Assembly (NCBI GenBank): GCA_012931725.1 | Contig: CM022951.1 | Span: forward strand, 3,041,111-3,105,110 | DNA: 64,000 nucleotides | DNA from: Litsea cubeba | Taxonomy: Eukaryota; Streptophyta; Magnoliopsida; Laurales; Lauraceae | Direction of reading: 5' to 3' | In this document: positions 33,734 through 46,636 of the stretch, piece by piece | Layout of the letters: every line of letters begins with the position of its first letter | Position numbering within the stretch: the first letter of the stretch is position 1 | Made by a program: the position numbers and the translations under genes | Notes under the pieces: generated by a model | The model's database searches: none | What the model saw: only the letters and a program-made list of their open reading frames with translations | Told to the model about the DNA's origin: nothing

Positions 33734-34329
33734 TAAGACTCAAAGAAATAAATTGAAACAAATTAGAAGGCAGTTTCCTACTCAAACTGAGCTTTATGCG
33801 CATTGGCCGCTCGAGCGCATGAGAGGGCACTCCAGCGCATGGGCTCAGTACTTCTCGTGCGCTCGAGCGCCCAGTGACGAGCTCGAGTGCCCATCCTTTG
33901 TTGATGCACAGATCCCGATCGAGGCAGCATGCTTTAGCTTGATTGTACAATAAGAAGATTAGCAGACAATGCCTGGTGCTTTGTTTTCATTGACTTTTGT
34001 GTTTCCCATGTCATCGTGACAAAAGTCTCCATGCCATGGCAATTACCATGTGCCCGCATGATGTCATCATGAAAAAAAGTAAGTGCCCATATGATGTCTG
34101 TACTGGAAAGAAACGTTCCCATGCTATGCCAAGTGAAAACTCACAGCACTGACTCGTGTGACTTGTGCACGGTGCACCCATGAAGCCTTGGAGTTTTGAT
34201 CGAATATGTCTTGTAGTCTTTTTTTTTTTGGCAGTCCCACTAAAAACACAATTATAAATAAATCTCAGGTTTTGTCCAATACCTAATGAATTTGCCAATA
34301 TCAATTATAATAGGATTATAATCCTTACA

Positions 34330-35096
34330 ATCTCCCACTTTGGCAATTCTTGGAAAAAACACCCAAATACAAGAAAAATTCTACTCAGAAAATATAACCT
34401 AACCAATAGAATTCAAGAAGCTTTTCTTCAGTTCAACTCTGCAAATCCTGTTCACAAACATTTGACAAAAAATCAAGCGTGAAACCTTAAAAATTAAAAG
34501 TAAGTCTGAAATGTAATCAACAACATAATCAACTCATTTAGTGACACTAATCAGCACGTAATCTCATGAGTTATCTTAGTTTCTCCCCTATTTGTTCAGA
34601 ATTGACAAAGAGGTAGCTCCCCCTAAGTCATATAATCTATATCCTCGAGAAAAAAAATGCATGAATGCAAAACTCAATCAGGCCAAAATTCGAAAATCCT
34701 TGATGATCAAACACGATAATTTGTAATACATGAGGCAACACAATTTTTGAGGAATTTTCCATGTGTGTATATTGTCTTAACAGACAATCGCAAATGGAAA
34801 ACACAAAAATTGCAGATCAACCACAAATCAACCATCATCATTTAATAGTAAACATCATTTTAATTTCTCTATTGTTTTCCTCTTTTATGTCTTTACAAAT
34901 GATTAATCATTGAACTTCTCTTGTTATAGATGGATCAATGGGCGTCATCTAGATACTAGCACAAGAACCCGTACTGAGCATGAGTCTGTCCATACAATGC
35001 AAACCAAATGTTCATGTAATTAAAAAATAATTATTGACCTGAGTGTCGGCCGGCTAAACACATTGCACAACAGTAGATTTTTCGAAAGGAAAAAGA

Positions 35097-35127
<31 letters not shown>

Positions 35128-35560
35128 TGACCATACCTATTTTTACAATTGAGAGCAAATAGAGTAGAAAACAAATAGGAGAAGTGAAGTAAAAAATGGA
35201 AAAATATGTAGAAATGGAACAGAAGATGTGAGCATAATGACACTTTTTCAAAAATAAAAAGAAAAAATGGGGAAGTTAACAAGATACGTGGGTTGTTACA
35301 TGATATGGCTAGTTACATAAGATGAGATAAGAAGTATGGCAATTACAAGAGATAAGAGAAGTGGGAATAACTTACAATCAAAACTAGCAACAAACGCCCG
35401 TAGCTTAGCCCGGGCAAAAAATCAGAAGATGTTAAATTTAAGAATTGGTTTTGAATATTGTAAGATAAAATAATATAAAAGATAAAATTTTTATTATCTT
35501 CGAATATTAAACAAATTTATGTATGAAAATAAATATAAAATAAAGTAAATTTACAATAAC
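34330..35560. other. LTR-element internal remnant and AT-rich sequence
   Basis: 34330-35000 looks like non-coding internal sequence of the adjoining Copia remnant (short C-rich purine-tract-like strings such as AGCTCCCCCTAAGTCA near 34615). 35100-35128 is an AT dinucleotide run. No ORF with recognisable similarity. Confidence 0.4.
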
Positions 35561-38034
35561 ACGATGACCCCCTTGAATTTAAAGGCATTGACCATTAGGA
35601 CCATCTCATTTATGGGTATATTATACCATGATGATTGAACATATAAGAAAGAAAATAAACCGGATGGATCTACATCTACTAAAAAGAACCACAAGAAAGG
35701 GATAAAAAAGATTAACCGTGTTTGATCCATCAGTGGGGTCTACCCTTGAAATGTTTTTAACATGTGGGACCCACTGATGGCTCTGCATACAAAGAAGAAA
35801 AAAGGGAAGAAAAGAAGAAAGGAAATGGAAATCAATTATGATTTCATCCTCAAGAGCCACACACCACATCTGGATTTATGGTGATGGAACAATTGGCCCC
35901 CACAGATGATTGATAGTATAAGGAAAAAAAAATTGAACGAGAGGGGGGCGAACAAGTGTAAGAGAAGAAAAAAAACATAAAATATGTACATTGCATAGGA
36001 TGAGTGTACGTGGATATAGATATGAGTCATTATAGTATGTTTCTAATAGTTCTAACTCATGTGCACACAAATGACATCCTAACCATTATCAAAGAAATTA
36101 AGCTTGTGTATGATACCAACCCAGTCTGATTGCCCACTACGGATACATATTGACCTAGAAAACTAATATCTATGCATAATCCATGAGTGGGTCCCACTGT
36201 AGAAATAAGTTAAATGTGCGGGGCCCACTAATTGATTTGCATCCATTAAGAAACCAGACAACGGGGCTTGCCTTCCTCCATCAGTGGGGCCCACTCTTGG
36301 AAAAAAAGGGGTTAAGAGAAGACCATTTGGATTTCATCAAATACTGGAGTCCAATCTTGAAATATAATTAATACGAATTGGTGCCCACTACTGAACCATC
36401 CATTTGGGGAAAAAAACTGAAAGGCGAGTAAAAGAACTATATTAATCCATAAGTGGGTCCCACTGCAGAAATAAGTTAAATGTGCGGGGCCCACTAATTG
36501 ATTTGCATCCAGTAAGAAACCAGACAACGCCCAACAGGCTTGCCTCCCTCCATCAGTGGAGCCCACTCTTAGAAAAAACGGTTAAGAGAAGGTCATTGGG
36601 ATTTCATCTAATACTGGAGTCCAATCTTGAAATATATTTAATACGAACTGGTGCCATTACTGGATCCATCCATTTGGAAAAAAAAATGAGAGTAAAGGAG
36701 CAACAGCTTGGATTTCATTCATTGGTAGGGCCCACAAAACATATTTACATGGGACCCATTGATGATTGAAGATCTAAATAAATAAAAGAAAACAAACCGA
36801 CTTTAAAGACTTGCTTATAATTTGGATAATGGCAAGAAATAGGACTCAAATTCAAACGTTCACACAAATCTCTTATGAGAGAGAATTTAGGAGAGAAAGA
36901 GTAGCCCAAAGTGAGGTGACACCTTAAAATAATGTGGGATTTTTTAGTCTATTTCTCTGAAAGGAGAGACTTTTCAGGGATGAGGTGGCACCGCCCACAG
37001 CCTACCTCCCCCTTTGCTTTAATATATATAATCACCAACAGAATGTCCAGATTGATTATATTGAAAAGGCTTAGCTTTAATATAATATAATTGTTGCCAA
37101 ATGGATCTAGTTTGTGCTTTAATATACTATAATTGTTGCCAAATGGATCTAATTTGTTGTTGTCTCACTAACTTTTTTTGCCATGATTAACAAGAAGCAA
37201 ATTGATTCAACATGATGGACTGATATTTAAGGATGATGAAGCAATTGGAAAAAAGTGGTGCGCCACATAGCATGTCTCCATTTTTTAGTATTCAGAATTT
37301 TGCACATTTGAATTGGTGGTCTGGCAATATATACTTTTTGCATATTACTAGGTGCTTTTAATCAAACCGTAGACCTTTTTAAATCTTTTTTCTTTAAATG
37401 TTAATTTCTAGAGATATTAAGAGTGAAACACTTTTGGTTTAATGGGACAGGGTGCTGTTGTTGATGAGATTGTGTGGCATTTTAAGTGTTAAAGCTTTTG
37501 GGTAGATATGAAGGTTTTTTGGGCCAATATGCATCATAAAGAACAAAACAAGAAAAATCACAGAAAGAACAAGAAAAATCACAGAAAGAAGGAATCTAAT
37601 GAATGAGCAAATGAGCGTACAAAATCTTAGTTGCAAATTCTTCTTCTTATTCTTGAAGTTAAAGTTGCAGATTCTACTTTGAAACCATAGATAAAGAAAA
37701 GAAATTAAATGGAGGGATGCATTCCATGAGAAGGGTTCCAAACCCTTAAGCGTGGGTCCGCCCTTGGTTGGAAGTCATAGTAAGAATTGTTTATTGTTTG
37801 TAATTACATGGTAATGAGCATCAATGTTGGAATTTGCAAGTGGGGTCAATAAGGTGGCCCATGAACTCGTATGGATTCTTTTGGGGCTAAAAACTTAGGA
37901 TCGGTTATAATTAACCCAATCTATGCGCAACCCATTGCTAGATTGATGAAAGTCTCAAAATGCAATGATTAGGCTTCATGTGTAAGAGGGTAAAAGAGAC
38001 CATTGTCACTTGGGATAAAATGATAGTATGTTTG
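35561..38034. other. No gene seen; GGGCCCAC-rich repeats
   Basis: Frequent GTGGGTCCCAC / GGGCCCACT words (35735-36770), a 266-bp tandem duplication (36179-36700), a ~42-bp duplication containing TTGTTGCCAAATGGATCTA (37090-37155) and a 22-bp one (37546-37590). No coding similarity. Confidence 0.6.
36179..36700. repeat. 266-bp tandem duplication
   Basis: Two copies starting near 36179 and 36445, each with TGTGCGGGGCCCACTAATTG, TCATCAAATACTGGAGTCC-like and CATCCATTTGG blocks; identity looks about 90%. Confidence 0.9.
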
Positions 38035-38402
38035 TAAATAATAGGGTAAATTAGTCAAAGGTCCCTGCGCACGGTCTTCTAAGGCATCAAGGACAACAAC
38101 TTTTTCTCTAATGTCGCTAGTCCAGACAGCTGGAGATATTTTGGTGAAAGGTCCTTAATATGCCACCTCATATATTTTCATGACTAATTTGCCCCTTTCA
38201 ACCCTCATTCTCAGGCCAAGTTTTTTCTTATTCTTTGTTGTCCCAGAGAACTCCTTCCATCTTCTTCTCTCTCATTTCTTCCATTTTTCGTTCCTTTCCA
38301 TGGTTGTAGAGTAACATTGCAGAGCACGTTTCGTCGCCACCATAGTATCAGAGCCCTACAAGGACTCACGTCTGTTTCTCTTATTTGATCCCGACATTCA
38401 AC

Positions 38403-40879
38403 CACCATGGCCTCCTCTGCTTCTTCATCCTCTTCCTCTCTCACAGACTCTCCCCATCACAAACATTACCAATTTTGTCTCCATTGAACTGGATGGCACC
38501 AACTATTTAATCTGGATATATCAGATGGAATCCATCTTGAAAAGCACTTGTCTCATGTGCTACGTTGATGGTACTAAGTCAGCACCTCTTGCCAGCATCT
38601 CTGTAGATAGCATCGCAACATGTTGAGTTCATGAATTTGCACATTTACCCATCATTGTAGGATAAATTAGGGGTTTGATTAGGTGAATTGCATCATTATT
38701 CATCTAATTCCATCATTTCATGCATTTTCACCTAGAAACTTGAATTTTCATACTTTTCATATATTTTCTGCATTAATTTAGAATGTTTTGCAAATTTTCT
38801 TCGAAGAGTCTCAGTTGGAGTAGGACTCTGTCCGGATGGGTCCCGCTTCAATATGGGCTCTTCAATATTTGATGTGTTGAATTAAAATGTGCAGAAAACG
38901 AGAATTGCAGGCCTCTGTCATGAAACCCACTTTCAAGCACACATAGTCATCATGGGCCCTGCATTGCTGAATTGAAGTTTGAAAAGAAGAACTCACCACA
39001 TGGACCCCACACACAAGCCATGTGAATATCACTCAAAGGAGGGGTCCACTCATCATGTCAGTTGAAGAGTCCTAACTACAATAGAAGACTTCTCATAGGG
39101 CCCACTATTCAAGCAGATGAAATGTTCTACATGGCAGGGTCCGCAGTAGTTGCAGATTTGAAATTATTAATGGATAATTCAAATAGTACAATTATGATTG
39201 GAATAAAAGAAGAAGAGTTTGAATCATCCACATTTGATCTCCTTTGGAAAATAAGAGTTGTGGAGAGAAAGAATCCTTGGCAAATCAAATTTCAAAAGTT
39301 AATCCCGTTTTTCTCAGGATAACTCATCTTCAAATGGCCATAACTTTCAATCCGACCGTCGGATCGATGAAATTTACCTACCGTTGGAAAGCTTATTCAG
39401 AGTAGATATTCGGGAGCCCAAGAATATGCAAATCAGAGCTAAATTGACAAAGTTACGGGCCTGGAGATTTTCATGTTCATTTTTAGACGGGATTGCAATT
39501 AAATCCACACCGTTGATAATCAATTGCTGCACATCCCTTGTGGGACCCCATCTGAAGATTAGTCAAGCTATCCAGAAGCTTCCACCTCATTCAAATTTAA
39601 AAGAGATAAGAGATATACCTTATCTATGAAGATAAATCAAATTTGCAGAGAAAGTGTCCAGATTCAATGTATCTGTAAGATAACCGGGGTTATAAGAGGA
39701 ACCAAAAGGAAGCATATGAGACTCTCCCTCCCTTGGACGTCCACCACTATTCTCTCTCATTTTTTTTCCTTTTCCTAATTAATAGAATTTAAGAATTATT
39801 TTTGGGTATTCTGAAGCCCTGTTTCAGAAATTAGGATTTTTTAGAAGAGAGATTTCTGAGAGACCATTGTACAAGGAGATGCTATTAATGAAATTACTTA
39901 TGGAGTTCTTTTCAATGGCTGGCTAGATTTCTGGATTGGAGCACACAGATGAAGCTAAGTAGATCTTTAATTTAATCTATGTGATTTTTCTATTTACTTG
40001 TCTCTTTTAAATGCATGCTCTATTAGAATAATAGATCTGTCTTCATGCCTTAGGCAGCCTCTATTTTAATTTCTAATGAAAATAGTTTGATGATTTATAC
40101 TTATTTTGATAGATTATGCTTAGGGTTGAGATCCTTTGATAGTTTATGCTTAATTTGATGAGTCATGCTTATGATTTTTCATTCTTTTATGGGGTAAAGG
40201 AGGTCTTGGGTTGTGATCTTATTCTTTTTATTAAAATCTGGTTTTCGCAAAAGACAAATCTTCCGGATCCGAAACATTAATTTGTTTCTGATCTGAGTTA
40301 TTTTGAGACAAATAGTAGAATAATTGCATGATGGATTAATTATCTTACTTAGTGGATTCTGGATGCTCCGATCTATTTTTTTATATATATTTGATTAGTT
40401 TGTTTCTGAATTCTTCTAGATTTTCTTAGATCTCAATTATTCATTAATCTTTGATTAAAAAAAATAGATTTAAATTTTAACTCAGTAGTGCTCCCTGTGG
40501 GATCGACCTGTAATTGCCACTATCTCAACAAGATAACTGTGCACTTGCAGTAATTTTAATGGATTGATTTAATTCACATCACAACACCAAATCTAGCCCT
40601 TGAAGGATGGACTCGCATTGATCAATTTATCAACAGCTGCATCAATGCCACTCTTGCCAAGACCGTTGCCCCTCAGGCTCTTGGATTCACAACTGCCCGT
40701 TCACTTTGACTCTCTCTTGAACAGACTCATCTACAGCAGTCTCAAGCACAAAAGTCTCTTATTCACAACCGGTTACAAACAATTCAAAAAGGTGCATCAC
40801 CCATTACTGATTACCTACAATCTGTGAAAACATTGGCTGATTCTCTCTCAGCCATTCAAGCACCAGTTTCAAATGCAAA
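38403..40879 (+). pseudogene. Captured Copia gag 5' fragment
   Basis: TAGTATCAGAGCC at about 38344-38356 resembles a Copia primer-binding site. It is followed by gag coding: ITNFVSIELDGTNYLIW, MESILKSTCLMCYVDGTKS, then after 1.96 kb WTRIDQFINSCINATLAKTV, EQTHLQQSQAQKSLIHNRL and GASPITDYLQSVKTLADSL. These are the gag (UBN2-type) motifs of plant Copia elements. Deleting the solo LTR and one CAACA restores a continuous frame across the join (SVDSIA-TPNLALEGW). The reading breaks off at about 40880, where the array begins. It has an apparent loss at SLWLSLEQT, where the frame holds a stop. Confidence 0.8.
38621..40581. mobile_element. Solo LTR, 1.96 kb
   Basis: Starts TGTTGAGTTCATG, ends CACATCA, and is flanked by a perfect CAACA duplication (38616-38620, 40582-40586). 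Near its 3' end it has CTCCCTGTGGGATCGACC and a GTGCACTTGCAG string, which I associate with long Gypsy-type LTRs. No internal region or partner LTR is present, so it arose by LTR-LTR recombination. Confidence 0.82.
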
Positions 40880-41235
40880 ACTCAGATAAATTTATCTGAG
40901 TTTTCGGCAAACATATCTGAACTTCTTGGAAAACTCAGATAAATTTGTCAAAACTCAGATAAATTTGCCAAAACTCAGATAAATTTAGTTTTGGCAAATT
41001 TATCTGAGTTTTCAGTAAACATATCTGAACTTCTGGAAAAACTCAGATAAACTTGCCAAAACTCAGATAAATTTATCTGAGTTTTCGGCAAACATATCTG
41101 AACTTCTGGAAAAATTCAGATAAATTTGTCAAAACTCAGATAAATTTATCTGAGTTTTGAACAACTTTTCTGATTTGCGAACAAATTTATCTGAGTCTGG
41201 ACCCACACAAATTTATCTGAGTCTGGACCCATACA
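40877..41235. repeat. TTTATCTGAGTTTT array, copy 2
   Basis: About 16 units in both orientations (AAAACTCAGATAAATTT next to AAATTTATCTGAGTTTTC), interspersed with AACATATCTGAACTTCTGG. The units are much more uniform than in the other two arrays, and adjacent inverted units form perfect short palindromes. Confidence 0.88.
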
Positions 41236-41906
41236 AATTTGCTGGCATACGGACTGAGTGGATGCTAGGCATCACAGCTGATCACTTGCAAAAGCTCAGC
41301 CGTCCTTTTCCCCTTTTCTATCTTCTTCTTGTAGCTTGGCTTGAATTAAGCCAACTTCTCTCCTATCTCTTTCCCTATCTGCCACTTGTCAAGATCATGG
41401 GAGAAAAGGCCATGTGCTTTTGATCATGCAAACCGAGACAAGAGAGATGCAATGGAACTCTACAACCCTTGAGATCAGTACTTGGAATGCTACAAAACAA
41501 AGAACCTAGACTACTTCTCTGTTATCCGACTCCAACGAGTCTATGTGGCCCATCAGAGATCTCCTCTACAACTCTTCTCATCTTCTGAGAGTTATTGCAC
41601 AGATCGAAACCGAGAAGCACCGAGTCGAACTAGTTTTCCTCCAATCGATCGAAGAAGACTTTAGGTTTTTGCAGTTTGATTCGTTTTTTGTTTCGCTTTT
41701 GGGATGAATGTGGTTTTTGTTTCAATGAAAGTGTTTGAAATGGTTTTAAGCGAAGCAATCCTTTATGCTGACGTGTCCAGGGACATTTATGTCCTTTTTC
41801 AGTAGTCATTTTCATGAAAGGACTGTTGCTTACGAAAAAAGTCCGTGGACCTTAGACTATAAAAGTTAATGATGAAGGACCTACCGCCAAAAGCCCCTAA
41901 ATAACA

Positions 41907-42637
41907 ACATATTCATTTTTGGTTGATAGATCTATGGCAAAGCTATCATTTTTATAACGACTAGACATAAAGTTTTATGGTGATCTCATTAGGGCTCATG
42001 ATTTTTGGGACATGGAATGTGTTAAAATAAAAAGAAGGGATGTATCACTAAATACTCAAATCTTGCCTATTTACAAGTTTTATAAACTTAAGAGGTTATA
42101 TAATAATAATAATAAAAAGTCCAATAATGAGCTGCATGTCCTGCCTTTGAACCGTTTGGGGCCTTACCCAATACACAGTGATAGTGGGTGGTGTTGTGTA
42201 TCTTGGGTTTTACCAATGATCAACTACACAGGGGGAATGGGTTCCTTGTTATAAAAAAAAGTCTTTTATTTTGCAATAAGAAAAAAGAAAAACCCCATAC
42301 TACTATTATTCTACCATTTTGTTACTCTTTCTCATGTCTTAATATATCCACTTGTAAGCTACGTTTGTCCACTTTTTCAAGGAAAAAGCATGAAAAGTGG
42401 AAAAGCTTTTCTTGGGTGTTTAAAACTCCATGTTTGGTGCAATATCTTTTCCTCGAGGAAAAGTCTCCTTTAAATTTGCCTATGATATTGTGCATTAACA
42501 TGCTAATTATATTCCACCTCATTGGGTAGAATGGGTGTGGTTTAAAGGCTGCATAAATAAATAAATAAATAACTCTCTCTTTGTGCATGGATGATTTTTA
42601 AAGGATGCTTGAAAACTAAGGAGTTCCTCCTTAGTAG
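41907..42637. other. No gene seen
   Basis: AT-rich sequence between two elements; contains a (TAAA)n run near 42553-42570. Nothing recognisable. Confidence 0.6.
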
Positions 42638-43286
42638 GGTAGCGTTTGGTTCGCTAGAATGGTCTTAGGCAGGAATGGAATGGAAAGTGGAATGAGTCTG
42701 GAATGGAATGATGCAGGAATAGTCATTTTCATTCCAACATTTGGTTTTACTGAAGTATCAATTAGAATTCTTATTCATGTTCTTGCGTTTTGTACGCTTG
42801 AATGATGCCTGGAATAGAATAAATTTACATAAAATTGACCAAAATACCCCTGTTAGAATTTTTATTTTTATAAATTTTCTTATTTCAAGCTTACCCAAAA
42901 TATAATTATTTACCTATTTTGATAGATTATCATTAAAACAACCACAAAATAACACACCTAAAACATTATTTACAATAGCTTAAACATCATCAAAATATCT
43001 AAATAACACATTACTAAACTTAAACATCACGTAAATTAGCTAAATAAAGTAATTTTGTTAACATTCATCCATAAGTTTAAAACTAGCTTCCACATTTTGA
43101 TGTGATAAAAGGGCATTTTCGTCTCAATGAATAATTATAAAGGAATGGAATGATCATTCCTCTACCTTCCCAGTTCAATGATGATTCCATTACATAAAGG
43201 AATGGTTTACGAACCAAACACGGAAATGATCATTTCGTTGGAATGACCATTCCATTCGACCTTTATTACACAAACCAAACCCTACC
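42638..43286. mobile_element. MITE, GTTTGGTTC family
   Basis: 649 bp. The left end is GGTAGCGTTTGGTTCG; the right end read inward is GGTAGGGTTTGGTTTG; a short GTAG repeat flanks both (42634-42637, 43287-43290). It contains GGAATGGAATGG-type subterminal repeats at both ends. The superfamily is uncertain. The region 21419-22690 is a diverged copy. Confidence 0.7.
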
Positions 43287-43290
43287 GTAG

Positions 43291-43750
43291 AGTGTGATTC
43301 AAGATGTTGTTTATATGATTGTACATGAGAGACAACGACTCGCCTTGTTCCCATTGCCCTTTCTCTTTGACAATTTGGAGAGGGCTTCTTCAAATGAATT
43401 TCCTAACGGCAATTCCTTGTTCTTTTCTATCGGAAATTATTTTTTCAATTCTTGGACAATTGGATGCTCATCAGCCTGATCTTCTATACTTGGGCATCTT
43501 GATTTTTCCTAAGCAATTTTACATAATATTCTAAGCAAAGCAAGGAGTCGTGCTTGTGTATGTTAGTGTTTCTTTGCCTCACAACTTTGCAAGTCAATGG
43601 AACCTGCCTCCCTTGCTTCCTTTTGTGAAAACAAGGATTTTTCATAAAGCTCTTAAAGGCTGTTGCCTCTCCATTGTCCATTTAAACCAGTTTTTAGTGG
43701 GAATCTTTTGGAGAGATAGAGACAAACCGGAAGATGACATTATTCAATCT
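43291..43750. other. No gene recognised
   Basis: 460 bp with somewhat higher GC and short ORFs in several frames; nothing I can assign. Confidence 0.5.
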
Positions 43751-44299
43751 GATTTGTGTTGAAAATAGGTGGGCCTCTAGGATAGGTTTCAAAAACTTTT
43801 GATCAACTTGATGCAGTGATCAACTATCCAGAAGGCTTCAAAACCCAATCCAGGACCCGTAACCTCAATCTCAGCCATCATGATCAGTAAATAAACATAT
43901 CAAGAAGATAGTATAGCAACAAACAAGCATCAAATAAATCTACAACATGCATGGAAGTAGATTATACCTTTGGAGATCGGTTGTGCTCTAATAGAGAAGT
44001 TGCGTCTTTCTTTGATAATGAAACTCTTTCAAGTATCAAATAGGAATCTTCAAGACCTCTTGATCTTCTACGCTATGACCCGTATCAGATTCACTTTTTC
44101 TCAAGAAGATGGTGGGATCTCCAAGAGAAAGCAACTAGGAACTCAAATGGGGAACTAGAAGAAGAACTAGAAGAGGGAGAGAGAGAAATTGCATGTGCAA
44201 CTCTTGCACATAGATGGCTTGGGTGTGATTCCCTAGGTTGGAATTAGCATCAGCGAGCAACACCTTTTCCTCTCTATTTATAGAACAAAGCCTCCTCTT

Positions 44300-44535
44300 C
44301 TTTCTAATTGAAATAGAAGTCTCACTTCTCTAACAATTAGTAAGTATCTTCTTTCTAATTTAAATAGATGTCTCACTTCCATTATAATTAGTGACTTACT
44401 ATATCACAATTAGAAGTCTCACTTCAAATATGATTAGTAACTTTTTAATTCCTTTCTAATTATAATAGAAGTCTCACTTCTACTAAAATTAGTAACTTTA
44501 CTATTACCACTATTAGAAGTCTTACTTCAAATAGA
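44300..44535. repeat. Tandem repeat in LTR
   Basis: About five imperfect ~45-bp units built from TTTCTAATT(G/T)AAATAGA, GTCTCACTTC and ATTAGTAACTT. Confidence 0.8.
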
Positions 44536-44992
44536 AATAGTAACTTTCTTTTTAGAGTTCAACTAGAATTAGTATATTTCTAATAAGCGTGGGGACCACT
44601 AGGAATTCCTTAGAAAGTTGGCTCCAACTGGGACTCGCGACCTCACATCTCATGGTAATCCGAGCCCACAGTTAATTGCAAATAACTCCACTATATAAAT
44701 GCAATTGAACTCCAGTCTTAGGAATATTACATAGAAGACCCTGAACTTCCACATTACCACAAGTAGGCCCCTCCATCAATATTCATGGATCAATTGGACC
44801 TGTCTTCCAAACTTAGATTCATATCTTAGTATCTTTGAGCCCCAATTAATTATAATGATCATAGGTACCTTTCTAATTAACTCTTAATCGGAATGCGTGC
44901 GCACTTACCAATGATACATCCATTAATTGGCATAAGGGGATATTAAAGATAGATTCCATCGTGACCATTGAATGTTCCTACAGCTCTACTAC

Positions 44993-46056
44993 CATGGTTT
45001 AAAATCTCGGTATCGGCCGGGCCGAAAAACCGATACGTCGCGGATATCGTCGCGGATATCGGTCCGTCGCGGTCGTCGCGGTGTGAATTTTTTTTTAATC
45101 CAAAAAAATCCGCAAAAATATTCAAAAAATCCAGAATATTAGAAAATGTGGAAAACAATATTTTTTTCCACTAGTAACAACAATAAATCAAAATCTCGGT
45201 CACCTTAAGTTATGAGTCCTGTCTGTATCGCTGTTCGCTTTATTCTCCAGTATTTTATATAATGCAACCATTATTGATGCTCATGATCAATAGGATGAAA
45301 TATCATAAATCTGACATAATGCAACCATAATTTTTGGCAAAAACTCATACTTTTTTATTCCAAAAGTATAGATCTATTTTAAACTAACATATTATCAATG
45401 CATTTGAACACTAATGTGAAAAAATGTAATTGATTTCAAGAAAAGCCCCAAATTTTTGGAAATAAAAAAATTTAGATATACACTTTAAAATACTAGATCT
45501 AGGGAAAAATAAGTGAGTAACATCGAATCTAACTCAATATAAAGCCTTTTCGTTCATGAATTAGCATATTACACAATCTTTACTACTATATCATTCCAAA
45601 CATAATTAAATAGGTTTAATATCATATCTAGTAGTTTATGATAATAATTGACATCTAAGCAAAAAAAAAAAAGAATGACAATCAAAAGAGTCCTAGCTAT
45701 CATGGTCAAGTAGATCATTTTGTCTTCTTGAAGTTAGATTGCCATTTATCTAAAACATGCGCTTCGCAGAGGGGGTCCGGGGGTATCCCCCGGCGGGGGT
45801 CGAGCTGACCGGTCAGCTCGCGGGGGTCCAGGGGGCAGCGCCCCCGAAAAAAAAAAAAAAAAAAAAAGGAGATATCGGCCGAGATATCGTCACGGCCGAT
45901 ATTTTCAAAATATCGGCCGATATCTCGCGATATTTTGGCGATATCGGATCCCGTATCGCCGATACCGATATCTCAGCGAGATATCGGTTCGGTGTCGGCC
46001 GATACCGGTACGTATCGGCCGATACGTACCGGTATCGGCCGAGATTTTGAACCATG
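44993..46056. mobile_element. hAT-like non-autonomous element
   Basis: 1064 bp with inverted ends CATGGTT(T/C)AAAATCTCGG and a perfect 8-bp duplication TCTACTAC (44985-44992, 46057-46064). The subterminal zones are dense in GATATCGGCCGATA-type palindromes (45000-45085 and 45870-46045). A 20-base A run is present near 45850. No transposase. Confidence 0.88.
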
Positions 46057-46636
46057 TCTACTACCATATGCCCAAATCATCGGGGGTTGACCTACAGTTG
46101 GCCTCACTCATTGGTAACTTAAGGCAAATGAATAGATAGAAACTTGAGTTCATTAATGTCTCAGGATTGAGAGCCTATTGCTAGAGAATTATGAGAGCAG
46201 ACATTAAAGTAAAGATAGTGTTCATAAGGTGCTTCTCATGGTCCTTCAATACATCCAATGTACCAGCACTATAATCCAAAATCTTACATTCTGATGATCG
46301 AAACAAACCACACTATCTCATAGTGGTCAAAGTGCTGCAACCTCGTCAGATAAGATGTCCAGTCATCAGCACTGGTTGTGAAGATATTTAAGTATAGGAT
46401 TTGTTATACATGTCTCCTGTATGTGGATCTCATCCATACACATATATTACATTTAATATTCTTGTGGATTCCGGTTCATCTCATGAACCATCATGTCATT
46501 CGTATTGGTTATGTGCAAGTGTTTAATAAAACACCATTCATCTCATGAAAGGTAAGCATGAATATATTGATAAATAAAGAAATTAATCAATTTATTATAT
46601 CATCTACCGGATTGAGTTCATAAAACTAACAATTGG

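Larger units (their letters stand above)
31793..34329 (-). repeat. Copia-type LTR, interrupted
   Basis: Read on the minus strand it starts TGTAAGGATTATAATCC and ends AACCATCA. A degraded polypurine tract (complement of TCTCCCACTTTGG, 34330-34342) lies directly outside, as expected for a 3' LTR of a minus-strand element. The interior contains TACGTGGAAAACCCTACTCG and AAAACCACGGG, strings I associate with plant Copia LTRs. Without the inserted 1.39-kb element it is about 1.14 kb. No internal domains or second LTR were found, so this is a remnant. Confidence 0.45.
38044..41897. mobile_element. Array-bearing MULE-like element, copy 2 (Pack type)
   Basis: The left end is GGGTAAATTAGTCAAAGGTC and the right end, read inward, is GGGGCTTTTGGCGGTAGGTC. 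A 9-bp direct repeat flanks it, TAAATAATA (38035-38043) and TAAATAACA (41898-41906), 8 of 9 matching; 9 bp fits Mutator-like elements. Cargo: a Copia gag fragment (38342-40880), split by a solo LTR, then a TTTATCTGAG-type array (40877-41235) and unassigned gene-like sequence (41240-41830). No transposase is visible. Confidence 0.68.
43757..46631 (-). mobile_element. Solo LTR interrupted by hAT-like element
   Basis: The plus strand begins TGTTGAAAATAGGTGGG and ends AAAACTAACA, flanked by ATTTG (43752-43756) and ATTGG (46632-46636), a 4-of-5 match. Without the hAT insertion it is about 1.8 kb. On the minus strand a CTATAAATAGAG box (around 44272-44283) would be its promoter. Near that box is a tandem array of AATAGAAGTCTCACTTC units (44300-44535). 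No internal domains. Confidence 0.6.

Noticed and set aside
45757..46067. Two ~90-codon ORFs in the hAT-like element
   Set aside because: They translate the palindromic GATATCGGCC repeats and repeat the same short peptides on both strands.
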